Shown here in pieces: positions 47,100-60,744 of a DNA stretch of 64,000 bases. The translations under genes were made by a program, and so were the position numbers. Below the pieces are notes generated by a model. It saw only the letters and a list, made by a program, of their open reading frames with translations. It was not told the DNA's origin and made no database searches. The DNA is from Micrococcus porci (GTDB lineage Bacteria; Actinomycetota; Actinomycetes; Actinomycetales; Micrococcaceae), in NCBI RefSeq assembly GCF_020097155.1, contig NZ_CP083691.1, positions 2,108,001 to 2,172,000 on the forward strand. Direction: 5' to 3'. The stretch's first letter is position 1. The number at the start of each line of letters is the position of its first letter.

Positions 47100-48308
47100 G
47101 TGGACCACATCGAGGACTCCCCCGCCCCGTCCGGCCCGTCCCGCGGCGCCCGCCGCCTGCGCCTGGGCTCGCTGGTGCGCCGTCGGGAGGCGTTCCTGCC
47201 CAACGAGAGAGTGGACCCGCTGCCCCCCGGCTCCCCCGACGCGGCCCCCGCGGAGCCCGAAGTGCCCGAGTTGGCGCTCCGCGCCCCCGTGGCCGCCGGC
47301 TTCCTGCTGACCATGGGCGTCTGCCTCGCCGCCGTGCTCGTGTGGGTGGTGCTGGAGAACACGCAGCTGCTCGTGTGGATCGCCGCCGCCCTGTTCATCG
47401 CGCTCGGCCTGGACCCCGTGGTCCGGCTCGTGGAACGGTGGGGCGCCCCCCGCTGGGTCGGCGTCCTGCTCGCCGCCCTCGGGCTGGCGGCGGTGGCGGG
47501 CGCCGTCGTCGGGATGCTCGTCCCGGCGGTCGTGCAGCAGTCCACCCAGCTGATCACCGGCCTGCCCGACACGATCACCCAGATCATGGCCACCCCCTGG
47601 TTCCGGGAGGTCGACCGTCAGCTGCAGATCCAGCACGCCGTGCAGTCCTGGCTGGACGGGCTGACCAAGGACGGCGCGGCCGTCACCCAGCTCTTCGGCG
47701 GCCTCGTCGGCATCGGCCAGACCGTGATGAACGCGGTGTTCTCCACGATCGTCGTCGTGGTCCTCGCGCTCTACTTCCTGGCGTCCCTGCCGCACCTGAA
47801 GTACTGGGGCTACCGCCTGGCACCCCGGTCGAAGCGCCTGCGCGTGGAGGCCCTCGGCGAGGAGATCACCTTGTCCGTGGGCCACTACGTCATGGGCCAG
47901 ACGGTGGTGGCGGTGCTCAACGGCACGGTCGCGTTCATCGCGCTGTCCGTGGCCGGCGGCCCGTTCCCCGTGCTCCTGGCCTTCGTGGCCGCCGTGATGG
48001 CGTTCATCCCGCTGGTCGGCGCGCTCATCGGCGGGACGATCCTCACCGCGGTCTGCCTGCTCGAGTCCTGGCAGGCGGCGGCGCTGTTCGCGGCGATCTA
48101 CTTCGTCTACCTGCAGATCGAGGCCTACGTGGTCTCCCCGCGCGTCATGGCCCGCGCCGTCGCCGTGCCGGCGGCGGTGGGCGTCATCGCGGTGATCGCC
48201 GGCGGCACCCTGCTCGGCGTGCTCGGCGCCCTCATGGCCATCCCGACGGCGGCCGCCGTCCTGCTGATCGTCCGCGAGGTGCTGATCCCCCGGCAGGACG
48301 CCCGCTGA
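47100..48308 (+). CDS. AI-2E family transporter (PerM/YdiK-like)
   Basis: A 402-aa permease of the AI-2E exporter-like family. After a cytosolic N-terminal segment of about 65 residues, the usual eight hydrophobic segments follow. FIALGLDPVVRLVERWGAPRWVGVLL is the conserved N-terminal motif. The later FVAAVMAFIPLVGALIGGTIL and YLQIEAYVVSPRVMARAVAVP (about residues 340-360) are family hallmarks. The N-terminus is longer than in most members. The function (export of small molecules or ions) is unproven for the family. The mRNA is predicted leaderless. Confidence 0.93.
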   Translation: MDHIEDSPAPSGPSRGARRLRLGSLVRRREAFLPNERVDPLPPGSPDAAPAEPEVPELALRAPVAAGFLLTMGVCLAAVLVWVVLENTQLLVWIAAALFIALGLDPVVRLVERWGAPRWVGVLLAALGLAAVAGAVVGMLVPAVVQQSTQLITGLPDTITQIMATPWFREVDRQLQIQHAVQSWLDGLTKDGAAVTQLFGGLVGIGQTVMNAVFSTIVVVVLALYFLASLPHLKYWGYRLAPRSKRLRVEALGEEITLSVGHYVMGQTVVAVLNGTVAFIALSVAGGPFPVLLAFVAAVMAFIPLVGALIGGTILTAVCLLESWQAAALFAAIYFVYLQIEAYVVSPRVMARAVAVPAAVGVIAVIAGGTLLGVLGALMAIPTAAAVLLIVREVLIPRQDAR

Positions 48309-48350
48309 GTCCCCGGACGGCCGACGGCGATCGGTCCGCCGGCGGGGCCC

Positions 48351-48710
48351 TCAGCGGGAGGCGCGCGTGCGCCAGCAGGTGGGGTGCCAGTGGCGGCGGT
48401 CCGCGCCGGCGTCCTCGTCGCCCATGATCCAGTCCGAGCGCCAGGCCACCAGGTGCGCCTGCCCCTGCCGGATGGTCCGCCCGCAGCCGGGGCACGTGTA
48501 GTCCTTCACCGCCCGCCAGGAGGGGATGTCACGGACGTGCCAGCCGCCGTCGGACCCGGACTGGTGCGAGTAGCCGGGGTCCATGCCCAGCAGCTCCTCG
48601 AGCGGATCGGCCCGGCCGGGCCCGGGGCGGGAGCGCCGGGAGGCGCCGCCCGCGGCGCCCTCGCCCCGGCGGGGGGCGGCGGAGCGGCGGGGGCGGTTGG
48701 AGCGCGGCAT
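48351..48710 (-). CDS. Small zinc-ribbon protein
   Basis: A 119-aa basic protein with an N-terminal Arg-rich tail (MPRSNRPRRSAAPRR...) and a C-terminal zinc ribbon: YTCPGCGRTIRQGQAHLVAW and later HWHPTCW give C-x-x-C...H-x-x-x-C ligands. Related actinobacterial proteins are labelled ATP/GTP-binding without evidence. ATG 48710 is preferred over 48719; neither has a strong ribosome binding site. It diverges from nucS across 41 bp. Confidence 0.82.
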   Translation of the reverse strand: MPRSNRPRRSAAPRRGEGAAGGASRRSRPGPGRADPLEELLGMDPGYSHQSGSDGGWHVRDIPSWRAVKDYTCPGCGRTIRQGQAHLVAWRSDWIMGDEDAGADRRHWHPTCWRTRASR

Positions 48711-48739
48711 GGTCACCATGCTGGCACACCCCCGGCCCC

Positions 48740-48745
48740 TAGACT
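48740..48745 (+). promoter_or_regulatory. nucS leaderless -10 (TAGACT)
   Basis: TAGACT ends 6 nt before GTG 48752. Confidence 0.5.
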
Positions 48746-48751
48746 GGGCCG

Positions 48752-49447
48752 GTGCGTCTCGTCATTGCCCGCTGCTCCGTCACCTACGAGGGGCGACTCA
48801 ACGCCCACCTGCCCTCCGCCACGCGCCTGCTCATGGTCAAGGCGGACGGCTCCGTGCTGGTCCACTCCGACGGCGGCTCCTACAAGCCGCTGAACTGGAT
48901 GTCCCCGCCGGCCACGCTGCACGTGGAGGAGCCCACCGAGGAGCAGGCCGCGGCCGGCGTGACCCAGGTGTGGCGGGTGCAGGCCAAGAAGTCCGACGAC
49001 CGGCTCCTGGTCCTGCTCGAGGAGGTCCTGGCGGACGAGACCCACGAGCTGGGCGTGGACCCGGGCCTGGTCAAGGACGGCGTGGAGGCGGACCTGCAGC
49101 GTCTCCTCGCGGAGCAGATCGGTCTCCTCGGCGACGGGCACACGCTCGTGCGCCGCGAGTACATGACCGCGATCGGCCCCGTGGACATCCTCGCCAAGGG
49201 CCCCGGCGGGCAGACCGTGGCGGTGGAGCTCAAGCGCCGCGGTGACATCGACGGCGTCGAGCAGCTCACGCGTTACCTCGATCTCATGAACCGCGACCCC
49301 CTGCTCGCCCCCGTGACCGGCGTCTTCGCAGCCCAGCAGATCAAGCCGCAGGCCCGCACCCTCGCCGAGGACCGCGGGATCCGCTGCGTCACCCTCGACT
49401 ACGACGCGATGCGCGGCGTGGACGACGCCGACGCCCGCCTGTTCTGA
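48752..49447 (+). CDS. nucS: Mismatch-specific endonuclease NucS (EndoMS)
   Basis: A 231-aa RecB-like endonuclease that cuts both strands at G-T, G-G and T-T mismatches, replacing MutS/MutL repair in Actinobacteria. The N-terminal DNA-binding domain starts [16 protein letters not shown]. The nuclease domain carries [15 protein letters not shown] (Asp near residue 142) and [23 protein letters not shown] (E-L-K catalytic set near 158). A beta-clamp-like C-terminal end (DADARLF) is present. It is expressed from a predicted leaderless GTG start and is followed by nagA after 11 nt. Confidence 0.96.
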   Translation: MRLVIARCSVTYEGRLNAHLPSATRLLMVKADGSVLVHSDGGSYKPLNWMSPPATLHVEEPTEEQAAAGVTQVWRVQAKKSDDRLLVLLEEVLADETHELGVDPGLVKDGVEADLQRLLAEQIGLLGDGHTLVRREYMTAIGPVDILAKGPGGQTVAVELKRRGDIDGVEQLTRYLDLMNRDPLLAPVTGVFAAQQIKPQARTLAEDRGIRCVTLDYDAMRGVDDADARLF

Positions 49448-49458
49448 GCCGCCCGGCC

Positions 49459-50751
49459 ATGACGGCGTCGGCCCTGCTCCGCACGACCGCCCCCTGGGTG
49501 GGGGCGGATCCGGGCGCCACCCCGGTGAGGGTGAGCGCCGTGTGGTCCGCCGGGCCGGACGGAGCGCTCCTCGTCTGGGCCGGGCTCGCCGAGCGGGTCC
49601 CGCAGGAGCTCTGGGAGACCGCGGTGGACGCGCCCGCCCTGCGGCTCAGTCCGGCGCTGACCTCCCACCACGTGCACGGCGGCGCAGGCGTGGACCTCGC
49701 CACTTCCCCCGCGGCGGACGTGCGGTCCTGGCTCGCGGCGCAGCGGCAGGCGGGCGTCGGGGCGGTGGTCGGGTCCCTGCCGACGCTCGCGGAGGACGCC
49801 CTCGCCGCGGCCCTGGACCGCCTGCGTCCCCTGTGGGCGGAGGGCCTGCTGGCCGGGGTGCACCTGGAGGGGCCGTTCCTCTCCCCCGCCCGCGCGGGGG
49901 CCCACGACCCCGCCCTGCTCCTGACGCCGCCCTCCCCCGCCGGCCGACGGGTGCGCGCCCTGATCGCCGCCCAGCCGGAGGGCTTCGTGCGCACGCTCAC
50001 CCTGGCCCCCGAGCTCCCCGGCGCGGACGCGCTGACGCGGGAGCTGACAGGTACCGGCGTCGTGGTGTGTCCGGGGCACACGGATGCCGATGGGGCGACG
50101 ACGCGCGCCTGGCTCCAGACCGCCGACGACGCGCGGGCGGCCGCGACCGCGGCGGGCCTCCCCGCGCCCACCCCGGTGGCGACGCACCTCTTCAACGGGA
50201 TGCGGGGCTTCCACCACCGCGCCCCCGGGCCGCTGCCGGCGCTGCTGGGAGCCGCCCGCGCGGGCCGGGCCCGCCTGGAGCTCATCGGCGACGGCGTCCA
50301 CGTGGACGACGAGGTCCTCACCGCGATCCTGGGCGACCCCGGCCTGGCCCCCGCGGCGTGCCTGGTCTCCGACGCCGTCGCGGCCACCGGCGCGACTCGG
50401 GGCACCGCGCACCGGCTGGGATCTCTCCCGATCCACGCGGCCCAGGACGGCCCGCGGGTCGGCGCCGATGAGCCGACGGGCCCTGCCGAAGCGGCCCTCG
50501 CCGGAGGGGCCGCCGACCTCCCGGAGATCGTGGGACGCCTCCTCCACAGCGACCTGGACCCCGACGCCGTGCTGCGCGCCGCCACGCACGTCCCCGCACG
50601 GACGCTGGGCGGGAGCCACGCCGTCCCCGTGGGGACCCCGGAGACGACGGAGCACGCCGCCCCCGGGGGCGACGTGCTCGTGTGGGCGCCAGACGGCGCC
50701 GTGACGGTGCTGCGGTCTCAGGCGGCGCCGGGCGGGCGCCACCACGACTGA
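49459..50751 (+). CDS. nagA: N-acetylglucosamine-6-phosphate deacetylase
   Basis: A 430-aa amidohydrolase that deacetylates GlcNAc-6-P for cell wall recycling or chitin use. Motifs: LTSHHVHGG (metal His, about residue 72), GVHLEGPFLSPARAGAH (about 135), VCPGHTDADGATTR, THLFNGMRGFHHRAPGPLPALLG, IGDGVHVDDE and LVSDAVAATGA (catalytic Asp). Some loops are extended with Ala-rich sequence. It starts 11 nt after nucS with no good ribosome binding site. Its 3' end overlaps DUF2550 by 34 bp, convergently. Confidence 0.93.
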   Translation: MTASALLRTTAPWVGADPGATPVRVSAVWSAGPDGALLVWAGLAERVPQELWETAVDAPALRLSPALTSHHVHGGAGVDLATSPAADVRSWLAAQRQAGVGAVVGSLPTLAEDALAAALDRLRPLWAEGLLAGVHLEGPFLSPARAGAHDPALLLTPPSPAGRRVRALIAAQPEGFVRTLTLAPELPGADALTRELTGTGVVVCPGHTDADGATTRAWLQTADDARAAATAAGLPAPTPVATHLFNGMRGFHHRAPGPLPALLGAARAGRARLELIGDGVHVDDEVLTAILGDPGLAPAACLVSDAVAATGATRGTAHRLGSLPIHAAQDGPRVGADEPTGPAEAALAGGAADLPEIVGRLLHSDLDPDAVLRAATHVPARTLGGSHAVPVGTPETTEHAAPGGDVLVWAPDGAVTVLRSQAAPGGRHHD

Positions 50752-51143
50752 CCGGCCTGCGAGGGGCCGGCCTCGGTCCAGGCGCGGACGGCGCCGGCGA
50801 CGTCGTCCTCCACCTCCAGGTCCACGGCGTCGTCCGAGCGCCCGGAGGCGTCCGTGATGCGCAGCCGCGTGTGGCCGGCCTCCGCGGCGGGCAGTCGGTC
50901 GACCTCCAGGCGCCAGCGCTCGGCGGACCACAGCCGACGCTCGGGCAGCAGGTGGTGGGACAGGACCAGCTCGTGCGAGCGGAAGCATCCGACGACCCGA
51001 CACCGACGCCCGCCGTCCGTGACGAGGACCCCGGCGAAGCGCCCGGGTCCACGCACGAGGGCCCGGTGCCGTGCCCATCCGGCGAGCGCCAGCAGTGCGA
51101 ACACCGCCAGCGCCCCGGAGAGCAGCAGCACCGGGCCCCTCAT
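50718..51143 (-). CDS. DUF2550 family membrane protein
   Basis: A 141-aa protein with one N-terminal transmembrane helix (residues about 5-24) and a cytosolic beta-rich domain (RCRVVGCFRSHELVLSHHLLPERRLWSAERWRLEVDRL). It is found after atpC in most Actinobacteria, also in Mycobacterium tuberculosis (Rv1312). The function is unknown. It starts 14 nt after the atpC stop, so it is the last gene of the ATP synthase operon. Confidence 0.9.
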   Translation of the reverse strand: MRGPVLLLSGALAVFALLALAGWARHRALVRGPGRFAGVLVTDGGRRCRVVGCFRSHELVLSHHLLPERRLWSAERWRLEVDRLPAAEAGHTRLRITDASGRSDDAVDLEVEDDVAGAVRAWTEAGPSQAGQSWWRPPGAA

Positions 51144-51157
51144 GTCTCGGCCTGAGA

Positions 51158-51430
51158 TCAGGCCGCCGCCCCGCCCAGCTGGGCGGTGGCGGCCGCGATC
51201 ACCACGCGGTCGTCGTCGACGGAGAAGAACCCGCCGTTGGCCTGCGCCGTGATCGTGCCGCCGTCGGTGGCGCGCACCACGACCTCGCCGTCGCCGAGGA
51301 CGGCGAGCATCGGGGTGTGGCCCGGCAGGATGCCGATCTCACCGTTGATCGTGCGCGCCGAGACGGCGGACGCGGTTCCGGTCCAGATGGACTTCTCCTC
51401 GGAGACGATCTCCACGTTCAGCTCAGCCAT
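51158..51430 (-). CDS. atpC: ATP synthase epsilon subunit
   Basis: A 90-aa F1 epsilon subunit; it links gamma to the rotor and can brake hydrolysis. MAELNVEIVSEEKSIWTGTASAVSARTINGEIGILPGHTPMLAVLG is the beta-sandwich domain. The C-terminal helical domain is short, ending VVIAAATAQLGGAAA, so the inhibitory helices seen in E. coli are missing, as in mycobacterial and other actinobacterial enzymes. It is 3 nt after atpD. Confidence 0.96.
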   Translation of the reverse strand: MAELNVEIVSEEKSIWTGTASAVSARTINGEIGILPGHTPMLAVLGDGEVVVRATDGGTITAQANGGFFSVDDDRVVIAAATAQLGGAAA

Positions 51431-51433
51431 GGA

Positions 51434-53835
<2,402 letters not shown>

Positions 53836-53918
53836 GATGGTCCTTTCCGTGGCGGGAGGGCGGCCCGGCGCCGTCCCCGTGGGGTCCGACGCCGGACCGC
53901 TCCCTCACCGCAGCGCGG

Positions 53919-55553
<1,635 letters not shown>

Positions 55554-55650
55554 CTGCAGTCCCTGCTCTCTGTGCTTGGTGATCATCGACGTGACGATGA
55601 TGCTGGTGGTCTGTGTGGTCCGTGGGACGGCCCGACCGGCGTGAAGCCGG

Positions 55651-56466
55651 TCAGGCCGCCATCCGGCGCTGGAGGTCGTTCAGTCGGCTGGCCATGGAGC
55701 CGTCGATGACGTCGTCCCCGACCTGCACGCGGATGCCGCCCACCACGGTGGGGTCCACGTTCACGTCGAGCACGAGGTCGCGTCCGAAGGCGCGGCGCAG
55801 GCCGGCGGCGAGCCGCTCCCGCTGACCGTCCTCGAGCGGACGGGCGACCGTCACCTCGGCGATCCACTGACGCTGACGCGTGGCGACGACATCCGCGTAG
55901 GAGCGCAGCGCCGTGGCCGGCTTGACGCCGCGGCCGTCGGTCACCGCGCGCTCGACGAGCAGCACGGCGGCCGGGGAGGCCTGGGCGCCGAGCAGTCGCC
56001 GCGCCAGCCCCGAGCGGGACTCGCGCGGGGCGCGCTGATCGGTCAGGGCGCGCTCGACCTCGTGCGAGTCCTGGAAGACGCGCTGGAAGCCGAGGAGCTC
56101 GCCCGAGAGGGCGGCCAGGCCGGCGTGACCGCCACGGGCCGCCTCGCCGGCGGCCGCGTCCGCGGCCACCGCCTCGAGGGCGTCCCCGAAGTCACGCTCG
56201 GCCGACCAGCGCCGGCCGGCCAGGTCCTTGAGGACCTGCAGGGCACCGGGGCTCACCCGGCCGCCGAACAGGGAGTCCAGGACGCCGTGGCGGCGCTCGG
56301 TGCTCCAGGCGGGGTCCGTGAGGGCACGCCGCAGCGCGCCCTGCTGGTCCACGACGTCCAGCGCCGCGAACAGCTCGCGTGCCAGCGCGACGCCGCCCTC
56401 GTCCAGCACCGTGCGGACCGACTCCAGGGAGGCGGTCAGCGAGTCACCCGATGCGCCCGTCATCAT
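55651..56466 (-). CDS. atpH: ATP synthase delta subunit
   Basis: A 271-aa stator delta subunit joining F1 to the b stalk, at the long end typical of Actinobacteria. [40 protein letters not shown] is the N-terminal helical bundle. The C-terminal [66 protein letters not shown] is the family signature. The ATG at 56466 overlaps the atpF stop by 4 nt. In mycobacteria this subunit is fused to a b-like segment; here it is separate. Confidence 0.95.
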   Translation of the reverse strand: MMTGASGDSLTASLESVRTVLDEGGVALARELFAALDVVDQQGALRRALTDPAWSTERRHGVLDSLFGGRVSPGALQVLKDLAGRRWSAERDFGDALEAVAADAAAGEAARGGHAGLAALSGELLGFQRVFQDSHEVERALTDQRAPRESRSGLARRLLGAQASPAAVLLVERAVTDGRGVKPATALRSYADVVATRQRQWIAEVTVARPLEDGQRERLAAGLRRAFGRDLVLDVNVDPTVVGGIRVQVGDDVIDGSMASRLNDLQRRMAA

Positions 56467-57017
56467 TCGGACACACCCGCGCTCTGGTGCCGGTCGAGGT
56501 CAGCGAGGAAGCGGTCCACCACGCGCTGCGAGCGGGCGTCGTCGTCGAGGGACTCGCCGACGATCTTGCTCGCCAGGGTGGTGGCCAGCGTGCCGACCTC
56601 GCCCTTGAGCTGGGCGGCGGCCTGCGTGCGCTCGGCCGCGATCTGCGTCTGGGCCTGCTCCGTGATGCGCGCCGCCTCGGCCGCGGCGCGCTCGCGCGCC
56701 TCCGCGACGATCTGGGCGCCCTCGGTGCGGGCCTCCTCGCGGATGCGGTTGGCCTCCTGGCGGGCGTCCGCCAGCTGGCCCTCGTAGTCCGCCATCATCT
56801 TGTTCGCCTCGGCCTGGGCCTTCTCGGCCTTCTCGAGACCGCCCTCGATGGCCTCGACGCGGTCCGTGTAGGACTTCTCGAGGGCCGGGACGACGAACTT
56901 GACGACGATGAACATCAGGACGGCGAAGCCCACCGTGGTGACGAGGATCTCCCACGGGTTCGGGACGAGCGGGTTCGCACCCTCCGCCGACGCGAGGATC
57001 AGTCCATTGCTGATCAT
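56463..57017 (-). CDS. atpF: ATP synthase b subunit
   Basis: A 184-aa Fo stalk subunit. One N-terminal transmembrane helix (WEILVTTVGFAVLMFIVVKFVVPALEKSY, residues about 22-50) is followed by a long charged helix rich in Glu/Ala/Arg (EKAEKAQAEANKMMADYEGQ...) that dimerises and holds F1. It overlaps atpH by 4 nt. Confidence 0.96.
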   Translation of the reverse strand: MISNGLILASAEGANPLVPNPWEILVTTVGFAVLMFIVVKFVVPALEKSYTDRVEAIEGGLEKAEKAQAEANKMMADYEGQLADARQEANRIREEARTEGAQIVAEARERAAAEAARITEQAQTQIAAERTQAAAQLKGEVGTLATTLASKIVGESLDDDARSQRVVDRFLADLDRHQSAGVSE

Positions 57018-57102
57018 GTTCTAACCATCCTTCGTTCGGGTGTCCTGTCTGGCGTGGGCCGGGCCGCCGCGGACACGGCGGCCGGCCCTGGCAGGGACAG
57101 GA

Positions 57103-57315
57103 TCAGTTGATGACGAAGGCGAAGACCAGGCCGAGGATGGCCAGGGCCTCGGCGAGCGCGAAGCCCAGGAGGGCGATCGGCTGCAGGATGCGCTGGGCCT
57201 CGGGCTGGCGGGCGACGCCGTTGATGTAGGCGGCGAAGATGAGGCCCACGCCGATGGCGGAGCCGATGGCGGCGAGGCCGTAGCCGATCATGTTGAGGGA
57301 GCCGGAGATTTCCAT
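57103..57315 (-). CDS. atpE: ATP synthase c subunit
   Basis: A 70-aa hairpin of two transmembrane helices forming the proton-driven ring. The polar loop R-Q-P-E lies in [13 protein letters not shown], and the proton-carrying Glu is in [17 protein letters not shown]. No Na+ ligand pattern (Q...E-S/T) is seen, so it is proton type. ATG 57315 is preferred (AAGGAAG upstream) over the in-frame GTG at 57330. Confidence 0.96.
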   Translation of the reverse strand: MEISGSLNMIGYGLAAIGSAIGVGLIFAAYINGVARQPEAQRILQPIALLGFALAEALAILGLVFAFVIN

Positions 57316-57460
57316 GGTGCTTCCTTTCACGGGGCCGGAGGGTTCCGGCCGAGTTGGGGGGAGGTCTCTCTTCCCGGGCCCGCGCGGGCCGGGAAGGAGT
57401 CTGTGCGGGAGGTCCCGCCCCGGGTCCGGACGTCCGTTCAGGACGCGCCGGCCGGGAAGA

Positions 57461-58261
57461 TCAGTGGTCGTTCGCGTCGATGGCGCCCTGGATGTACAGG
57501 GCGGTCAGCAGCGTGAAGACGAAGGCCTGGAGGTACATCAGGAGGATCTCCAGGAGGTACAGGGCCACGGAGGCGAGGATCACCAGCACACCGGTGCCGG
57601 CGAGCAGGGGGTTGCCGGTCTGCGTGATGAGGAAGGCCGCGCCCGCGCCGGCGAGCATGACGATCATGTGGCCGGCGAGCATCACGGCCATCAGACGCAG
57701 GGAGTGCGTCAGCGGGCGCACGATGAAGTTCGAGATGAACTCCAGCGGCACGAGCAGCGGCAGGATCCAGCCCGGGACGCCCGAGGGGACGACGGCCAGC
57801 TTGAAGTACTTCACGCCGTGGTGCTTGACGCCCACGCCGATCCAGATCGCGTAGACGATCAGCGCGATGGCGTACGCGGAGCCCGCGTGGGAGAACGAGG
57901 GCATCTGGAGCAGCGGGATGGCGCCGAAGAGGTTGTTCAGCAGCACGAAGAAGAAGATCGCGAAGAGCAGCGGCACCCACTGCTTGAAGTGCTTCTCGCC
58001 CATGACGTCGCGGCCGATGCCGTTGCGGACGAAGGCGTACCCGGACTCGGCGATCCACTGGGCGCGGCCGGGAACGAGCTTCGGCTTGCGCATGGCCCAG
58101 GCGAAGAAACCGGTGATCAGCACGACGGAGAGCAACACCAGCAGCATCTGCTTGCCGAAGCCCGTGCCGTACTCGGCGCCCCACGGCAGGAGATCCGGCA
58201 GGTGAGCGTCCGAGACGGACGGGGGCACGAATTCTGCGTTGGCCAGCACGAGGGGTAGCAC
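57461..58261 (-). CDS. atpB: ATP synthase a subunit
   Basis: A 266-aa Fo subunit with the proton half-channels. The stator Arg is in [27 protein letters not shown] (S-L-R-L-x-x-N/M). [15 protein letters not shown] and [17 protein letters not shown] are other family segments. GTG 58261 follows AGAGGAA at 4 nt. Gene order is atpI-like, B, E, F, H, A, G, D, C, as in Actinobacteria. Confidence 0.97.
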   Translation of the reverse strand: MLPLVLANAEFVPPSVSDAHLPDLLPWGAEYGTGFGKQMLLVLLSVVLITGFFAWAMRKPKLVPGRAQWIAESGYAFVRNGIGRDVMGEKHFKQWVPLLFAIFFFVLLNNLFGAIPLLQMPSFSHAGSAYAIALIVYAIWIGVGVKHHGVKYFKLAVVPSGVPGWILPLLVPLEFISNFIVRPLTHSLRLMAVMLAGHMIVMLAGAGAAFLITQTGNPLLAGTGVLVILASVALYLLEILLMYLQAFVFTLLTALYIQGAIDANDH

Positions 58262-58472
58262 GCGGTTCCTCTCCGAAGTGGTGCGCGACCGGCCCGCGGG
58301 CCCGGCCCTCGCACCGGACCTGGACCCGCGACGAGAGGGGACCGGAGAGCCTGGGAAGAGGACATCGAGCGGCGCACGAGGACCGTCGGTGTGTTCGCCG
58401 TAGACGATACCAAACGGGCGGCCGTGCTCCCTACCGCGATGCCGGTGAGAACGCGACCCTCGGCGCCTCGCG
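58262..58472 (-). promoter_or_regulatory. atpB upstream gap with possible promoter
   Basis: This 211-nt stretch is the longest gap in the window. An AT-rich island near 58398-58420 (minus strand GTTTGGTATCGTCTACGG) contains TATCGT and may be the main atp promoter, with a leader of about 130 nt. No -35 is clear, and nothing else is recognised. Confidence 0.4.
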
Positions 58473-58904
58473 TCAGTCGGCGTAGATGCCGCGGCGGGTG
58501 CGTGCGAAGACGAGCACCTCGACGGCCTGCCACACGACGACGCCGACGAGCGCGCCGACCGCGACGGCCGTGCCGGACATCCACTCGGGCATGCGCAGGG
58601 TCGCGAGGAGCAGGGCGTAGAGCACCAGCTTGACGACGAACGCCCCCACGCTCAGGGGCAGGGCCGCCGCGCGGGCGCGGTCCCAGGCCACGGCCGTCGT
58701 CGCGCCCGTCAGGGCGGAGAGCACCAGGACCGCTCCCCCGCCGGTCAGCGCCGACAGACCCGCGGGACCGCCGTGGAGGACGGCGGCCACGGCCCCGCAG
58801 GCGAGCACGCCGACGGCGGTCGCGGCGCAGCACCAGCGCAGGATCCCCCACCATCCGGCGCGGTTCTCCCAGCGGCGGCGGGCAGGTCGGGCAGAGGCGG
58901 TCAC
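58473..58904 (-). CDS. Small membrane protein at the AtpI position
   Basis: A 143-aa protein with four hydrophobic segments, at the place of atpI in the ATP synthase operon and of Rv1303 in M. tuberculosis. WWGILRWCCAATAVGVLACGAV and LPLSVGAFVVKLVLYALLLATL are helices; the latter resembles AtpI helix pairs. GTG 58904 overlaps the wecA stop (GTGA). It may help assemble the c-ring, by position only. Confidence 0.8.
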   Translation of the reverse strand: MTASARPARRRWENRAGWWGILRWCCAATAVGVLACGAVAAVLHGGPAGLSALTGGGAVLVLSALTGATTAVAWDRARAAALPLSVGAFVVKLVLYALLLATLRMPEWMSGTAVAVGALVGVVVWQAVEVLVFARTRRGIYAD

Positions 58905-60034
58905 GGCTGGTCCTTCGGCTGGGCGTCGGGGCGGGAGGCGGGCCGGGCGGCACGGGCGCGCAGGGGGTGCACCGTCAGCCAGGTGGCCACGGCCAACCCC
59001 GCGGCGGCGAGGAGCAGGACCACGGCGTCGTCGGCGAAGTTCAGGGAGAGCACGCCCCAGGCGACGATGAACGACCACAGCCACAGCACCCGGACGGCCT
59101 GGGCGTGCGTGAAGCCGCCGTCGACGAGACGGTGGTGCAGATGACCGCGGTCCGCGCCGAACGGACTCTCCCCGTGCGCGGCCCGGCGGATGACCGAGAT
59201 CGTCAGGTCCGCCAGCGGAAGGGCCAGCACGGCGATCGGGAGCAGCACCGGCATGTAGGCCGGGACGTTGCGGAAGCGGAACCCCTCCAGGGCGTCGAGG
59301 TCGGCGGTCACGGCCACCGCCGCCGTCGAGAGCAGCAGCCCCAGCAGGAGGGCTCCCGACTCCCCCATGAAGATCCGCGCCGGATGGCGGTTGTAGGGCA
59401 GGAACCCGGCGCACGCCCCGATCAGCAGGGCCATGAGCAGCGTGGCCAGGTTGGAGTAGTCGAACTGGTCGATGGTGCGCGTCAACAGGTACGAGTACAC
59501 GAAGAACGCCGAGCCGCCGATCAGCGCGACGCCGGCCGCGAGGCCGTCCAGGCCGTCGATGAAGTTGATGGCGTTCATGGTCAGGACCACGACGAAGACC
59601 GTGAGCGCGACCTGCACGGCCTCGCTGCCCACGTGGATCCAGCCCACGGGCAGGGCCGCGATCCGGATCCCTCCCAGCGCCACGGCGAGAGCGGCGAGGC
59701 TCTGGCCGCCGAGCTTGGCCCACCAGCGCAGGTCCACGAGGTCGTCGACGACGCCCAGCACCAGGATGATCCCGAGCGCGGCGAGCAGCCCGCGCATGGC
59801 GGAGGCGTCGGTGAAGATCCCCCCGAGGAACGGGACGGTACCCGCCACGGCGAGGCCGGCGAGCACGGCCGCGACCATGGCGACGCCCCCGAGCTTCGGC
59901 ACCGGGGCGCGGTGGACGTCCCGGTCCCGGTGCGGCGTGTAGGCGCGTGCGCGCACCCCGACGCGCCGCACCCACGGGGTGAGCGCCAGGCACGTCAGGG
60001 CCGTGACGGCCGCGACCAGGAGGTAGGCGCGCAC
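58901..60034 (-). CDS. wecA: MraY/WecA-like phospho-N-acetylglucosaminyl transferase
   Basis: A 377-aa polytopic enzyme joining GlcNAc-1-P to undecaprenyl phosphate, the first step of wall polymer linkage units. Asp motifs are visible: GVVDDLVDLRWWAKLGGQ (about residue 98) and MNAINFIDGLDGLAAGVALIGG (about 155). ARIFMGESGALLLGLLLS follows, then DRGHLHHRLVDGGFTHAQAV with the H-H-x-L loop typical of WecA/TagO. About 10-11 helices. It lies 8 nt after tsaC. Confidence 0.94.
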   Translation of the reverse strand: MRAYLLVAAVTALTCLALTPWVRRVGVRARAYTPHRDRDVHRAPVPKLGGVAMVAAVLAGLAVAGTVPFLGGIFTDASAMRGLLAALGIILVLGVVDDLVDLRWWAKLGGQSLAALAVALGGIRIAALPVGWIHVGSEAVQVALTVFVVVLTMNAINFIDGLDGLAAGVALIGGSAFFVYSYLLTRTIDQFDYSNLATLLMALLIGACAGFLPYNRHPARIFMGESGALLLGLLLSTAAVAVTADLDALEGFRFRNVPAYMPVLLPIAVLALPLADLTISVIRRAAHGESPFGADRGHLHHRLVDGGFTHAQAVRVLWLWSFIVAWGVLSLNFADDAVVLLLAAAGLAVATWLTVHPLRARAARPASRPDAQPKDQP

Positions 60035-60042
60035 GCGGGGGC

Positions 60043-60744
60043 TCAGGCCTCCGGCGCGGCCGGCGGCGTGGTGAGCTCGGCGGGCACGGGCGGCTCCTCG
60101 CCCTCGGCGACGAGGTCCGGGACCACCGCGCGGAGGGCCTCGAGGGAGACGGCGCCCTGCCGGGCGACCCGGAAGGGGGTGACGGTGCAGTCCACGATGG
60201 TGGAGGGCTCCTGGGTGGCGCGCTCACCGCCGTCCAGGTAGAGGGCGACGGACTCGCCCAGCATCTCCTCCGCACCGCGGGCGGTCGTGGCCGCCGGCAT
60301 CCCCGTGCGATTGGCGCTGGAGACGGCCATGGGGCCGACGGCGTACAGCAGCTCGCGGGTGACGGCGTCGTCGGGCACGCGCAGGGCGACCGTGCCCCGG
60401 GTCTCGCCGAGATCCCACGTCAGCGTGGGCTGGGAGCGCAGGATCAGGGTGAGGGCGCCGGGCCAGAAGCGTTCGGCCAGCTCCTCCGCGGCCTCGGGGA
60501 CGTCGTAGGCCAGCCCCGCCATGACGGAGCGGTCCGAGATCAGCACCGGCGGGGGCATGGTGCGGCCGCGGCCCTTGGCGGCCAGCAGCACGGCCACGGC
60601 CGTCGGGGAGAACGCGTCCGCGCCGATGCCGTACACGGTGTCCGTGGGGAGGACCACGCAGGCGCGGTCGGCCAGCACGGCACGCGCGCGCTCGACGGCG
60701 GCGGTCAGGTCGGAGGGGTCGGAGACGTCGATGAACTCACTCAC
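60043..60744 (-). CDS. tsaC: L-threonylcarbamoyladenylate synthase (TsaC/Sua5 family)
   Basis: A 233-aa enzyme making TC-AMP for the t6A tRNA modification. VVLPTDTVYGIGADAFSPTAVAVLLAAKGR is the nucleotide-binding motif (K-x-R-x-x). RFWPGALTLIL and RVPDDAVTRELL(Y) follow, then PMAVSSANRTGMPA with S-S-A-N. The C-terminal Sua5 domain is missing, so it is the TsaC type. The ATG overlaps the prmC stop as ATGA. Confidence 0.95.
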   Translation of the reverse strand: MSEFIDVSDPSDLTAAVERARAVLADRACVVLPTDTVYGIGADAFSPTAVAVLLAAKGRGRTMPPPVLISDRSVMAGLAYDVPEAAEELAERFWPGALTLILRSQPTLTWDLGETRGTVALRVPDDAVTRELLYAVGPMAVSSANRTGMPAATTARGAEEMLGESVALYLDGGERATQEPSTIVDCTVTPFRVARQGAVSLEALRAVVPDLVAEGEEPPVPAELTTPPAAPEA